The position numbers and the translations under genes are program-made. From Lethocerus indicus (lineage: Eukaryota > Arthropoda > Insecta > Hemiptera > Belostomatidae), in the NCBI GenBank assembly GCA_019843655.1, contig JACDQD010000011.1:5560604-5624603 (forward strand): 64,000 nucleotides of DNA. The letters are read 5' to 3'. Below, one piece after another: positions 26,875 through 41,800 of this stretch. Position 1 is the first letter of the stretch. Every line of letters begins with the position of its first letter. The notes under the pieces are model-generated. The model saw only the letters and a list, made by a program, of their open reading frames with translations. It did not search any database and was not told the DNA's origin.

Positions 26875-29800
26875 AGTTTGCTTGTGTGTGTGTTTGAAAT
26901 GTGTTAAACCTTTGACCAAATGCCGACTATTCGAATAAGAAAAGGAACCAAAAACAACAGTAAAAAGCCAGATAATTGAAAAATAATTCTATATGGCCCT
27001 GAACACAACAGGACAGTAGTGACTTTACGGCGCTTCATTCTAATTATGAAGGAATGCTACTGAAGATTGTGATAAGCCGAAAACCAGGTTCCTTTTTGAT
27101 GGAACTACCTGCCCCTCAACGTTTCGATATGCAAGAACCCAAAGCCTAAGTAAAACGCGGAAATGAGGAAATTTCGAAACTTATCTCGTGGGGATTTAAT
27201 TTTTGTTCGAAAATCATAATTTGATATGACAGTTTGACCATCGTCCAGGGTCGGGGCTGACAGTGCTGACATGATGCTCCGTCGACGTACGAAGTACCCC
27301 GCTGTGTTGACGGACAAAACCCGAATGAAACCGATCTATCGAAAGAAGTAAAATCAGTAAAATATTTTACGTTTTTTTTCTGTAAAACGACCGGCAGTAA
27401 AATGTACGGAGACAGAATGTAATAAGTAACCGGACGAACGTAACGCAGGGAAATATTATATAAATTACTGTAAAATGACCGTAATGAATTTTAACATTGT
27501 TGAAGCGCTATCAGAACTGAGATCAGATTCGAGTGCGGTCATATCCACAGCGTATGGCAGATGGTGGGGGGGGGGATTAATATCACAAATCAGCTGATTA
27601 GATCATTACACTTATGTCTATTTATGGTCACCCTCGGTTCCCCACATATTTCTCTAACCAGAACTCGATATTATATACTTTACTTATTGTAAATCAGTTT
27701 GTTTTTTCTGTTGTTCCCAACAAGGAATATAGTGGTGCTCGAAACTGAATCATGGCGGAGAGAAGTCGAAACCGGTATATAGTGGAACCAACCCACCGGA
27801 GAGAGAGAGAGGAAACGAAAGCAATCATAATAATGAAAATTTACGATTAAGTGTCACTATTAAGCGAAGGGCAATATAGCAAAGTACTCGCCTACAATGT
27901 CAAATAGAAGTAAAAATTTGTGCTTCTTGGACCTAGTCGATAAAACCGACTTAATTCGGGGAAAGCTTCCTGGAAAGCTATCTGTTCACAACAGTAATAA
28001 ATATTCAAGGCAAAAACGCTTTCAACGCTCTTACATTACACAAAGAAAGGACGTAAGCTGTTGACGGTCATACTTATTTCTGTACAGCAGTCGGCCCTCT
28101 CGGCCAGTCACCTGCATTAACGTCACAAGTTAAATAAAATCACTTAGTAAGTCCGTTCCCTGAAAGCTAACCCTACATGCACCCCTATGGACAAGTATGG
28201 CGCACGTCCAGTTTTGTGCATTTCAAAAGACTCTTTCATTTAAACACGACCTTTCGTAATATTCATTCATACACCGAATTAACCATTCTTCAAACGACGT
28301 TTTCAAACTTAGTCCATAAAAATAGTACACCAATAAATGGAAAGAAAGGTTTAATAAATCCGGGATGTTCCATACAGGTATTATCCTCTACTCGTTACTA
28401 GTGCTACTTGAGCATAATGCTTCTTATTGTATTTTACAGTTGTGGTAATAGAAGAAAGTTAAATAAATGCAGGCAATGTTAGAGGGGAATTAAAATACTA
28501 ACAATGGGGGAAAGGCAGTGGGTTTACTGTCTACTCGTTACTAGTAATAGACGAATATCAATATCTCTTATTGCATTAAATAGTTGTGACAATAATAATA
28601 AAATAGACGGTCTGTTCCGTACTTTGCAGGAAAATTGAAATATTTATTCCTATGGAATTTCTCGCCTGAGATTGGGGATACGACACCCTCCTTCCAACCC
28701 CCACCCTTCTTCTTTCTTCTTATCATTTTATTATATCGATAAGGGCTTACCCAAAGGGACGTGGACTCGGTTCCGGCTCCTGAATATTTCCTCTGTGCCA
28801 TGGCCGCCATGGTTGTGCGCGGTGTATATGGTAGACTCGTGGGAACTGGCGTGGGGTGCGGGCCCCTACCGCCCCCACCACACTGGGCCGAAGCCGCCCC
28901 GCCCCGCCCCGCCCCGCCCCTCACCAATGCTAAATCCGTTGACCGGTCGTTGAAAATACCGGCCGCGGTGCCCGCCCATCTGCGGTTTTCCGCGGAAAAC
29001 CGTGCCCTACCCAGCGCGAAAGGTACGGAAAAGCCGGGGGTCATTCAACCCGAGACATTCCCTACCCTCAGCTTGTTTTCCTAATTTCAATTTGAACGAG
29101 ACAAAATATGCTAAAGGCACAATAATTGTGCCCATAATTATGAAAGTGGTCTAAGTCATATATTTCTGGTTTCGAGATATTTGATGAATTGCTTTCGAAT
29201 AAATTAACAAATATTTTTATGTTATGCAACATTTTAATTTAGAATTTTATTAGTCTTGATGAAATTTTGTGTGAATTTCATATGAAAATGTATTTAAAGT
29301 TTGAATTGACTTAGACCAGTTTCATAATTATGGGAACAATTGGTCCCGGAGATACAACAGTGTTGTTTGAACGCCTGAAGTTTGGAGTTTCTTCAATTTT
29401 TTTGTTAATTTTTTTTTATTTTTGCACAATCAACTTATAAGTACAGTTGAATTTTTCACGTGTTTCCCCCAATGAAGAAACCGCAGATGGCACTTTTTGT
29501 AATGATTTAACTACTGTCCGACGTGGTCTCCGGACCAGTGCCGCGTTTAAGCCGTCGCGGTGGGGATAATGGATGGGTAATATAGAGGATAGTGACCGAA
29601 CGAGCAAATTGGGATGAGGAGTAAGGCGGTGATGGAACTTAGGGAAACGGGATTTCGCGACTTCGTCATTATGAACGGTGCGATTTGAAACATACCGGGG
29701 AGCATCAAGGATGGATGCGAGCGATGTTGGATGTCCTGGTGGAACCCCATAGTTCTATACCGTATGTATTGTGAGTTGACATCCGTTTTAGTAATGGTTT

Positions 29801-32800
29801 TAGAAGTCCAAATTTGCGGATTTCAGGTGTTTATTAAAAAAAAAATTTAGAATACCTATTTTGTGGTCCGCAAGGGGTTGGAATACCGTAGATTTCGTGT
29901 GTTTCTGTCTCCTCTCGCTGGTCTGGTTTTGGCTAGAAGAAAGACCAAACAGAGAGAGACAGAAACACAAGAAATCTACAGAAAATATTTTGAATTCTAG
30001 AAAGCATACAATTCGTTTCATAACTGGAAGACAGAATGAATGGTTGGGCGAGATAACTACTTTCTTTTTTATATTTTATTAAATTTAATTTTTTTTTAAT
30101 TAAATGTTTTAATATTTTGTTGGGGTGACAAGTTTTTACCATTTTTCGTATTGATTTACGTATTTTTCTGAACCTTCATTAAATATTGTTAGTCTAAATC
30201 ACCACAGGTATAACAGCATAATCCCATTCGGGAGTATGGGGTATTTTATTTATCTATGGAGTATTTTATGTATCGATAAAACGGTTTGCGACCTCCAAGT
30301 TGAATTAAGATTAGTACCAGGGGTAGGTTTTTGATTAAGTCTGTGATTTGCTAATACTAGCGGGAATGGAATAAGGCCGTCAATATTTCTAATGCACGGC
30401 GAATCTAATACTATCCAGCAATACAGGCGCGTCGCGCTGACCTAGTATTAGCCCCGTTCAACGATAATTAATCTTAATATCTTCTTGTTATATTGACGAT
30501 ATTAGCCAAACCAATCGTATTTACCCAACGTTTAATTGTACACGGTGTGTATATAAAAAAGTTTAACAGCAGCAGAATATTAAAATATATTCATTAAGTC
30601 GAATTAAAATATTAGTAAGCGCTCGAAAATGCGAGACGTCAATATTTCTGTTTGTCACGGCGCATCTAATACTAACCCGCGATACAAACAAGTCATGCCG
30701 ACGTAGTATTAGCCCCGTGCAAAGACGATTAATTTAAATAATTATTATTATATCGATGAAAAGGTTTGCCCCAATGCTATTAACATGCACTGAATGTTTC
30801 TTTCCTATAAATTGTGTTCAATATCATTTAGAAACCACATGAAGAAGATAAAGAAGAGGACGAGACAAAGAACTAAATCAGTTCAAACTGCTGATTCTTG
30901 TAAAAAAAACTATAATGATACCTCTCTAAAAACAATTCAATTTAAAATGCGATGACAGGAAGATGGTTGAAATTACTTTTCTCATATAGAATACTGTGGC
31001 TATTCCCAACATGTTGGGCCAGAGTAAGTGAGCACTGTAAATGTCTCCGGTTTAATGCCTCCATTAATCCATTTTTAGATTTCTAAAAACTCACGCGCGT
31101 TATATAAGCGGGGGTCACCTTTCTTTCGAATTTTCCTCGCGTCCTCCCCACAATTTCATTTTCCAAATTGTATTTCGCCCGCTGTTATATTGTGGAAATT
31201 TTTAAACTAAGAACGGCTCAATTTCCCTGTTGATATTTAGTCTGGAGCTTTTATTAGGGCGTCGGTATACTGCCGCCTGTTTTGAGTATCTGTTGCTCTT
31301 ACTACGAATACTATTCTTCTAAACTCTCATGACCACCGGCTACAGTGTTTCTGAGAACAATTGTTTTTTAAGCTCTATTAACAACTAGAAAACAGCCGCA
31401 CGTTGTTTTCCATGAACGCGCGAATTTTCATTAATATTTTTCTCTTAACCACTACCACTAGCAAGAATTACATCTTATTTTTAACGATTTTAAATATTTA
31501 ATGGAAATTACTTTCAACGCTCACTTTCCAAAGAATATAACCGCCAATATTTCTACACGGTTCACCTATTTTATCCTTCTGTATATATTGTTTCTGTACG
31601 ATCGATAAAAATTAGAAAAAAATATTTAATACCATATTAAATAGTATTGAACCTACGATAGTGTATACCTTGATAGTGTATTGGAGTACGTGAGCTCCGC
31701 TTCCTTAATTATTATTTCTATAAAAAAAGTATTTAATCCGTTAGGAACAATGTCTAACAATGCCAGAATATTAAGTCGATCCATTCAATGTGATTAAAAC
31801 GTGAATCAACAGTCGAAAAAACCGAAAACAAATACGGCAGTTAATATTTCCAAATGTCACGGCGCATCTAATACTATCCAGCAAGACAGACGCGTTATGC
31901 CGACCTAGTATTAGCCCCGTTTAAAGATGATTGAATTGTGGACAAACCAAACGAATGTTCTGAACTTCAATTGTGTTCTGTCTATTTCTAGACTGTTCCC
32001 CCTTCATCTTAGGCTCATTCTTGCCGTCGTCACTTACCAGGGAACTCCCCAGGGACACTTTTCCTCGTTTTTCGAGCCTAGAACGAGTTCCAAACGGTTA
32101 AAAAATTATTCAAGCCGGGTCCTCCTTAGTCCGGCGTTCGGAATTGAATAATATATATTCGTGTTCGAGAAGGCCCGAGAGTTTCGACACTCGTCAAGGT
32201 TTGATTTACTGTTCCCGGCTCTGAATCTATGAATAGACCGCCGAAGAACCGTCGATTCTCAATTAACCCAACGAGCCCGAGGCCTCTATCCGTTTAACTT
32301 ATTCGTTTTCCTCTCATGTGGAAAACAGGAAAATGAGAAATGGTGGATAAAAGAAAAAAAATATAACGAACTTCTGGGAAACGTCCGCGGCCAGTACACA
32401 GTACGAATTTCGTCCAACCGTCCTAAATAGCCAAACCTATTGCCAAGAGTGTAAATTTGGATATGTTCGAGACCCGTATTAAATTCGGTAAATTTATCGG
32501 ACACGTTACGGTAAAACCGAAAATATTTATTTTAAAAATCGAAATTATGTTGCGAAAGCTAAGAAATATTATGCTATTGTTCGGCAAATTGATAATCATG
32601 CGCAGACATCTATTATTCAAGGAGAACTTTGAGATTTGAAAATCTGTTGACCCACATTCCTACGTTTGGGACAGCTTTCTACTGGGGCTCATAAAATATT
32701 TCGAATTATGAGCGTTAGTCGGCAAATAAACGTCAGTTTCCTCCTTTCGGAAGAGATTAATCTTCTGTAAACACTAACGGATTATTTTTCCACTATTAGT

Positions 32801-35800
32801 CATTGACCTAAACCGCTATTTAACCCGTATTTAATTGGGCCAGAGCAGCGTTTCGTTCCTACCGAGTTGCAACCGGTTTGGTACTAGACCCCCAACGATG
32901 GTGGTCATTGCAAATGTCATTATTTTTTCTATGTAATTGTGGGATTTCGGTTTTTTAACTCGCTTCGATTTCACAATTCCCAGGAGGACGGGGACTTGGA
33001 AATCGGACGGTGGGAAAATCGGAATTTTCCGAGCCGCCTAGAGCGCACAAGTTTGTACGTTCAAATGATTTTTGGAGCCTTTCCAGACGGCGGAAAAAAC
33101 CCACGGGCGATTTGCTTCGGGTTCCGAACGCCGGGCAGGAATAAATCACTTTTTTTAGCGTTGAATAGCGAAGAAACGTTGAATATTCTTTAAAAAAAAA
33201 TTCACAATCATAACTCATAAAGAAGCGTAACATCAGTCCCTCGTGACATCGTATACGATGAACTATAAAATCTCAGAGTTACACACAGTGCTTGAAATTA
33301 TTATCAATGTTTCCGTCATATATATATTAGTATACTTTTTAAAACTTGATGCTTAGGATTCGCGTACGAATCTAATTAAATTTGGTTGTTATGGCAGAAT
33401 TAGAAAAGCTGTATAGTGTTTCACAATACTGAAAAATATTGACTCTAAAATTATTCAGTATTATTCCAGTTTAACATTTATTTCTGTCGTGTTAACATTT
33501 CGGACGCAAATTGTATTGCTCTCAAGATTGAATAGCTCTGAATAAATTTCCGAAGGGGAACATAATATTTTGGAATAAAAATTCCCCTTTCGATAAGAGG
33601 ATAAGTAAGAACCGAACGGCGGTGGGATTGCGGTTGTTCTCGGGTAAAGTGTCCTTGGGATATTTTTTCTCGGGCTTTCGGACGGGCGCACTCGCGCTAG
33701 ATGCGAGAGATTCGACTTAGGAGCCTTTTAAAACTTTCCAACGCGTCGACAGATCTCAACCGACGACGTGTTCGCGATTTTAAACTGTCCGGAGCATGGA
33801 AACAGTTGAGCAATCTGTTGCAACTGGGAGGCGCAAGTGTGGACGCAGCGTGTGTGAAACGGTGTTGAAACTAAGGACGATAGGACGTTAGAAAAACTAT
33901 TAGAACAAAACATGAATCTAAATTGACGCCTAATAATATTCTCTACTATTGTCTAGTCTACAAAATTAATTCATAACTTATGCAGGACGCTTTCTATATA
34001 ACTGATTTACATCTACATTTGGGTAAACAGAAAAACGAACTATTAGTACTGTACTTTAAATTTCAGTCAGAATTTTAAAATGGATCCAGTTAGCTTCCTG
34101 GTTATATGAGTAAGATCAAGGCAAATTTTCAATATGAAGCGAAGAAATCTCTCTGAACGCTAACACACGCCGGGCCCCAACGTCTGGAAACTTCCGATTT
34201 CGACTAAATAATTCTATTTCTTTCGTAATAATTTCATTCCATTTCGTTCATTCATGTCCACAACCTCAATCGGCATTATAATGTTCTTAAACTCAGTCAT
34301 CGAGTGAAATAAATAAAAATGATTTTTAGTTTAAACTCATAGCAATTTAATTTCAGGAACACAGCGGTATTAGAATTAGAATTTGGAGGCATCAAGAGCC
34401 CGGACTTTGCTTTTTAAATTTTTTTCCGCCTTAAATCCCTAAATTTGGGTTTAACGCTTTACCGATTTGCCCTTAAACATTTCCGAATTTCCCCCGGGGT
34501 CTTGATCCTGAACTCCTGTTTAAATTCCCTAAATCCGAAAATCTCCCTTAATTCGGCATACCGCCCCCACCACCAATATTTGCACAATAGCACTGGTGGG
34601 AGGTTCTATATTGGGACTGGGTTGCCTCTCTGTGTGACCCCACTGGATTTCGTCCACTAAATTCTCCGTCGCCCGGCTCCCGTATTCATCAATGGGGTTG
34701 CAGCTAGAAATAGGAGCGATATTAACTTTTTCCAAACAACAATACTGTAACTCCCCCCCGTATTATCATTTCTGAAATTTCAATCGCGAAATAGAACACT
34801 ACATATTTTTTTTAAATTGTTTTATTGCCACAACTATATAATCAAGCGACATTGAGGTTGAAGTATCACTAGTGACGAACGGAGCATAAAAAAAGAGGGA
34901 AAACCAGTAGGTTAATTTTAAATAATATTCGATAAATTTTATGTTTGACATACGAAATTGGCCGCAGCACACTGCTGATACTAGGAGTGTAATTATATTT
35001 CAATTTTCACGTCGTATATTTTTTTTTGAGGGCTAATCTTCGGAACAATGACCGAGCAAATTACAAAAATACAACAAAAACAAAAAATGCCGGATATTTG
35101 AAGTGTGCGGAAAAATTTGGCATTTCGCGTAACGGCCACAGAAGCCAGGTTCATTACCAGGGAACAATGCCAAACCGGTGTTTCGCTTTGTCCGTAACCG
35201 CAGACAAAATAAAATGACTTTTCGCAATGTTGGGACTTTCGTGACGGAAATTTACGGCGTAATTCGTAAGCCCGCGGACAATAAAAATTTCCCGACTGAC
35301 CCCAGGGTAGTTTCGTTTAAAACGAGAGCTACAGACGGGAACGAAACTGTTTTTGGCTTCGGCCACTGCCACTTACGGCCGTGCCAGAAAAATGAATATC
35401 TGACTTCGGACGAATAATAAATGAGAAGTCATTACATTATTATTAACCGTGATAGTTAGTATCTATTTCGTGGAATAAAATTTTTATTATCAATACTATA
35501 TATATGTAATCCTAAATTGAACGAGAAACATCTTCTAGAAATGCGATCGAAGAATTCCTGCGAAAATAAAATTTTAATTTACTTTCTGCAGCTATAGATA
35601 CAGCTGTTTGGCACGGTCCCTTGCTAATGATTTTGGCCTCGGAATCGTACCCACTTGTGAGGACCACAATGAGGCCATACAGCAAAACGCCAAATCATTT
35701 TCGGGGAATAGGAGTTCAAAAATTCGATTGCGCTACACGCTATAAAGTTAAAAAAGTACAAGTAATAATATAAAGAATAAATAAAAATAGGATATACACC

Positions 35801-38800
35801 TGACTATTCCAATAAGCAATTACAATTTCAGTTGTGGTATTAAGTAATTTAAACACTCTTTTCTAGGTTCAAGAATATGTATTTGAACAATAATCTGAAT
35901 AATTACTATTTCACACTTTCTGAAATCCCGACCTCCAATGCCGACCCACCAAGTCATACTAAAAGACCAGCAAAGTTCCCACAGGCACTTGTTGGACTAC
36001 AAATTAGATTGAAGAATGAATTTAGAAATGCATGTCATTTGTTCGTATTATTACCCTGATTCAAACACGTGTTATAACGGTCCAGATTGTTTCTAAAATT
36101 AGAGCAAAATATTTATTACCATATTAAATACTATTGAACCTAATATTGATAGAGTATTGGAGTATGTGAGATCCGTTCAGTTAATTATTCTTTCCATAAA
36201 AAAAGTACTTTATCCGTTAGGAAAAATGTCTAACAATGCCAGAATATTAAGTCGATCCATTCAATGGGATTAAAATATTAATCAACAGTCGAAAAGGCCA
36301 GAAACGAATACGGCAGTTAGTATTTCCAAATGTCACGGCGCATCTAATACTATCCAGCAAGACAGACGCGTTATGCCGACCTAGTATTAGCCCCGTTTAA
36401 AGATGATTGAATTGTGGACAAACCAAACGAATGTTCTGAACTTCAATTGTGTTCTGTCTATTTCTAGACTGTTCCCCCTTCATCGCGGGCTCATTCTTGC
36501 CGTCGTATATATGATCTACACGGATAAAGCAAAAAAAGTATAAATAATAAAATAAAGAATAAATAAAAATAGGATATACACCTGGCTATTCCAATAAGCA
36601 ATTACAATTTCAGTTGTGGTATTAAGTAATTTAAATATTATTTTCTAGGTTCAAGAATATGTATTTGAACAATAATTTAAATATTTACTATTTCACACTT
36701 TCTGTAATCTAGACTTCCAATGACGACCCACCAAGTCATACTAAAAGACAAGCAATGTTCCCCCAGGCACTTGTTAAGACTACAAATTAGATTGAAGAAT
36801 GAATTTAGAAATGCATGTCATTTGTTTCTATTATTAACCCGACCATTAACCTGACGGTTCCCGTGCATTCGCCAGCCATTAAAATAGTTCACCCCTCATA
36901 AAAAGTCTATTTGTATCTCCTGAAACGTGAACAACAGTTGCAGAAAAAGAAACAAGATAGTAGCCCTTTGTTTAGCCTGTGTTAAATTAAGCACAAGTGA
37001 TAACCGTATTATGCTAAGTATAACCCATTATGTCATCTCTTATAATTATTTTTTATTTCAACCGGAGCAATATTTAAATACATTAACTATCTGCCTAATG
37101 TTCATTCAGCAGAGAATTTATTTCTTTAGCTGATTTTATTTTCGCATAAATGATTTAATACCAAATTCTTGTATATGGGCTGTTGCAACTGAGAATACTT
37201 AACCTCGCCAAATACTGAAAGTTGCAGGGCCAATGTTTTCCGAGCGGAAAATTTATAACTGCTGAATTAGTTCTGCAGATTCCCGACCCGCGAAAGCCAC
37301 TTTTTTAAATTTACAAGTCTGTTCCATTTTACATTTTTGACTTCCACCAGCGGTATTCCAATAGTATCTAGAGCGAACATACCATTTAGTCGTGTAGCGT
37401 CCTTATTTATAATATCCGGCCAAGAATAACACCCCCGCAGCAGGACATGGAAAATGAAGTTGAACGATCCCAGCAGCAGTCTTTAAATAGGAATATTTCT
37501 CAATCCGTTTTGCATATTCTGACCGTTTAATAATATTATGCCATTCCAGTAGCCAAAACAAATATCTACACTTAATAAGATGGACAGAATGTTACGCTTA
37601 ATAAATATCAAGTTTGGATTAATGGACAATCCAGATAATTCTGAATTTCACTTCTCAATAATTTCTACACAAAAAACTTTATGATATGACAAAAATTTTA
37701 GTTGTAAATATTGAAAAAAAATCTCATTCTAAAATGCTAAGTATATTGATTGAAATTTTTTTTAAAACAATTAACCAACTTACTTGGCCTATGGGAGGAT
37801 CATGTAACCAAAAAATGTATCCATAAAAAAAAAAGATTTAGTAAAATTGAAAGCAATGAATAATGCAATAATTCATTACTACATCATTCATTATAATATT
37901 TTATATTAAGAAGACTAAAAGGAATATTTAGAATAAAGAGATTGATAATATTGGTCATCACTTTGTGATGAACAAACAATTTTGAAAAAAGATTTAAGAC
38001 CGTATATTTCACTCCCACACTAAACCCATTGTGGTCTTTGGCAAGTATAAACCCGATGCCATTTTGGCTTCCTCGGTAAATATCCTAGAATAATTTTTAT
38101 AGTATAATGTTCATATTTCTTTTATCTAATGATATCTTTAAAATTCAATTTCAATCAACAACAATCAGTCTTCAATTAATTTTTCCCAATGGTGCACTCT
38201 TTGGAAATACATTTCTAAATTTATTTAAATCAGCTGTCCTCACCTATTAATACACTTAGACATGAACTAAACTTCAGAACTGTGCAAATGAGAAAATTCC
38301 TGTTCTAATATTCAGAGCAGTTAAGCTTTACAAATAACAAATAAATGGCTGACAGTGGAACTTTTAGTTGCTTGAAATTAAATAAAAAACTTTCTTATCT
38401 TTTCAGGACATTTTTTTAGAAATTTGGTTCTGATTTATTGAGTATCAAAATAGAAATGATTATTCACTGTCCCCTTTGTATTCTAGATATAAAATAAATA
38501 AATTAAGAATAAAAAATAATTATTTACTTAAAATAATCTTAACAGGCTGCCAGGTTGTCACATTCTTTTTATCCTATATTTTTGTTTCGGATAATTTTAT
38601 AGAAACCGCCAAAAGGAACCATTGTCGATATCCAGTGATGTACGGAGGAAAATTTCGGACCGAAAATAAATGGAAAGCGCCTTCTATCTAGCGGCAATGA
38701 GAGTGAACCACTCAGTTGTAAAATTTGAATTAGTCCACTACGTACAGACTATTATTTATGCTTATGGTTTATTTTGGAATTGTCAATTTTATAGGGACTT

Positions 38801-41800
38801 TATTAGGAAGTTAGACCCGATGAATCGAATGGATATAATACTTCGGGACAATGGTTCGGTAAAATCCTTCGGAACAATGCGTCGGAATAATGCTTCGGGA
38901 CAATGCTTCGGGACAATGCTTCGGAACAATCCTTCGGAACAAACCTTCGGAACAAACCTTCGGAACAAACCTTCGGAACAATCCTTCGGAACAAACCTCC
39001 GGAACAATCCTTCGGAACAATCCTACGGAACAATCCTACGGAACAATCCTACGGAACAATCCTACGGAACAATCCTATAGAACAATCCTACGGAACAATC
39101 CTACGGACTAATCCTAAGCTGGATTCCTAATGTGGTTCCGCAGCATTCAGAAATGCGGAAATATGAGTTACATTGAGCTGACATTGGCTCTGCATTATTT
39201 AGGTGGCCGTGTATTATGAAAGCGGCGCTCTTGAAAGCCGATCCGACTTTTGCAACGGTGCCAGGTGAATGCGACTGTTTACAAAAGACTGTTCTATTTT
39301 TAAAGGGCAGCGATAAATCGTGAAAGATAATGAAACTGTACCGTCAACTTCTCGCCCCGATGTGTGCAATTAGCGCAGGCCTAGCACTGCCAGCGGACGA
39401 AGATGTCGAAGCAATTACCCTCTTCCTAATGCTAATAGCAACGCCACCTCTTTCTGTTGTCTTCTTTGCTTCAATTTTAAACATACAAAACCCTAAAGAC
39501 ACTGTCTTGGGCTCATTTCAACAGCCGTATTGGTTCAAAACGACAGTTTGGATAATGATTTCTTTCTCATTTCAATCACAATTCCGGACTGTTCAAGTTT
39601 AAATACAATTTTAGAATTATTATAGACTCGAATCTATAATAATTAGCCGCAATTATTCCACGAAATGTTTCTGTAGGATCTATTGGAACTACTTATATAC
39701 GATAAAACTAGGCTTCTCGCCGCCGTCAGTAGCATTCCGTTACCAAGATGGCGCCATTAGATGACAGTGTTCCTGTTATTGAAAATGCGAATCGCAATTG
39801 CTCAGAGTTGCGCAATTTTCTTCACCGCTAAAACGCCGTTCGGAAAAATACTCCAAATTCATATTCGGTTGGAAGCAGCGCGGTGGAAACAATTCTCTCC
39901 GGTTAATTAAATTCGATGCGGCGTCGCGAACATCTCAGCCGTCGGAAATCGCCGTGGATCACGTCCAAATGTGTCTCGAAGCGGACCGCGAACGTTTCCG
40001 TTTTACGAGTTCGAGAAAAAAGGTTCGAATTCGGCCGTAAACCCGCTGACGTATTTCCGGACTTCAAAGGAAATCCACGTCACGGTCTTTCTGGCTTCAG
40101 TTTAGTGGCCCTTTTAATTACTCAGTTCCCGATCGCCAGTGATGTTCTTTTCAGATCTTGTGGAAAACATCATGTAAGCCAAATCCGAATTAATGTGCTT
40201 ACAATCAGGCTACATACGCCCTTGTGACATTCTTTTCCCTCTGACAAGTATTTATTGCGAAATGTTACTTCGTCCTAATCCTTGATCTCGATCCTCTTTA
40301 ATCTTGATGAAACAGTAGTTTGTATTGGACTCAAGTTGGCTCCGATAATTTGAGATCTCAGAAAGGGTTAAATTTTTAAACCAGTTAAACGTCGTTAATT
40401 TGACCATTGCGATTATCGTGTTTTCGACTCCTGGAACCGTTTGGAAGGTTCGAAATTCCTAGAAGAAAATGGGTACACTATTGCGCAATAATTTAATCGC
40501 CACCGGCAGTTTACTAATTCAATAATGAGTGTCAATTCCTAAGTGTCAAAAATGAATAACTGTCTACGATGGTTACGAGAGATTTTATTTGGCACTTAAC
40601 TAGATCGAAATGTTAAAACCGGTCTAAATAAAACGTTGGCCCGCCTACTAGGGCATGAGAGTTGTCAGACTCGCCGCCAGATAGCCGGAGCGGACGATCG
40701 AAAGAGAAACTAATTTTTCGGTCGGTTTAACAATTGTTTCTTGGGATTAACTTAAGACCATTAGCCAAAAACGTTTGTACACACAGTTTATGGAAATGTA
40801 TAAATGCTGTTCAAACCATGCGTTCAATACAGAATCATGACAAAGGCTTCAGATTCAGTTTGGGGATCTGAAGTCATAAAACTTCTATGTAAAGATTCAG
40901 ATATTGTATCATGCAAAACCAGTCATCCATTGCATACAGTTGTAATATTACTGTATTGCATTCAATAAACGCAGATAAGAATATATGCTATACTCTTATT
41001 AAATCTATTTCACGTATTTGATAGATTCATTGATCTTTATTACAAAACCGATATAATATTTCACTACTGTCATTACTCCAGACTTATGGAAGTAAGTTGT
41101 TTTTCTAAGAAATAAAATACTATTCCTTTAAAAATAGGAATTTCCGGACAGGGTGCAATGTTTCCCAGGTGACTGTTTATAACTTCATTATTAAACAACA
41201 GGAGAACATATTGTGAAATTTTAATTATAGGGATATGCTTCCTGATTTACGACCGACTGGAGTAATAACAGCAATCGTACGTCGTGCCCTCCCTTCCAAA
41301 GTGACAACACAGTAAAACAGAATCTTCAGTAGCTCTTTTTGTCAGTACCGCCGCGCTGACAGATACGGCTAACGAAACCGGTCTAGCGAAAGACGAAATA
41401 TACGCGTTCTTAGAGCACCGTTAATGTTGGTGGATTCTCCGTTAAAAGATTCATTTTGTATAATCAACTAAATTATATTAGTTTAGGATGCCTGTTTTGT
41501 GGCCTGCGAAGGGTTGGAATACCGTAGATTTCGTGTGTTCTGTCTCCTCTCGCCGGTTTCGGCTGCTCGCCATCTTCGTCAGCAGTTCGTCACTTTGGAT
41601 TTGTTTCGGGCGTCCCCACTGCACTGTCGCTTGTACTGCGGCGGTTCTCCGTCCGTCGTATATATACGTACGAGTGACAGCGACAGGGACGCCCGAAAAC
41701 ACACCGCTACTGAAGACGGCGAACGGTCAAAACCGGCGAGAGAGGAGACAGAAACGACACGAAATCTACGGTATTCCAACCCCTCGCAGACCGCAAAACA

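Noticed and set aside
28568..29044. 158-codon minus-strand open frame as a separate gene
   Set aside because: It spans a GC-rich island and a low-complexity Gly/Ala/Arg stretch with no family similarity. Only the part ending at the GTAAGC donor (28751) makes sense, as a Zasp first exon.
35750..36842. LTR retrotransposon with blocks A as the LTRs
   Set aside because: The ends lack TG/CA, there is no primer-binding site or polypurine tract that I can see, and the interior is non-coding.
38841..39113. CRISPR array
   Set aside because: The 13-base units are contiguous without spacers and the genome is eukaryotic.
38789..39130. Several overlapping repeat-protein frames on both strands
   Set aside because: They come from the 13-bp minisatellite, whose period keeps many frames open; no start context or splice support.
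39330..39602. 90-codon plus-strand frame with a hydrophobic middle
   Set aside because: Looks like a small membrane protein, but there is no family match, no promoter or splice context, and the frame is on the strand opposite to the host gene.
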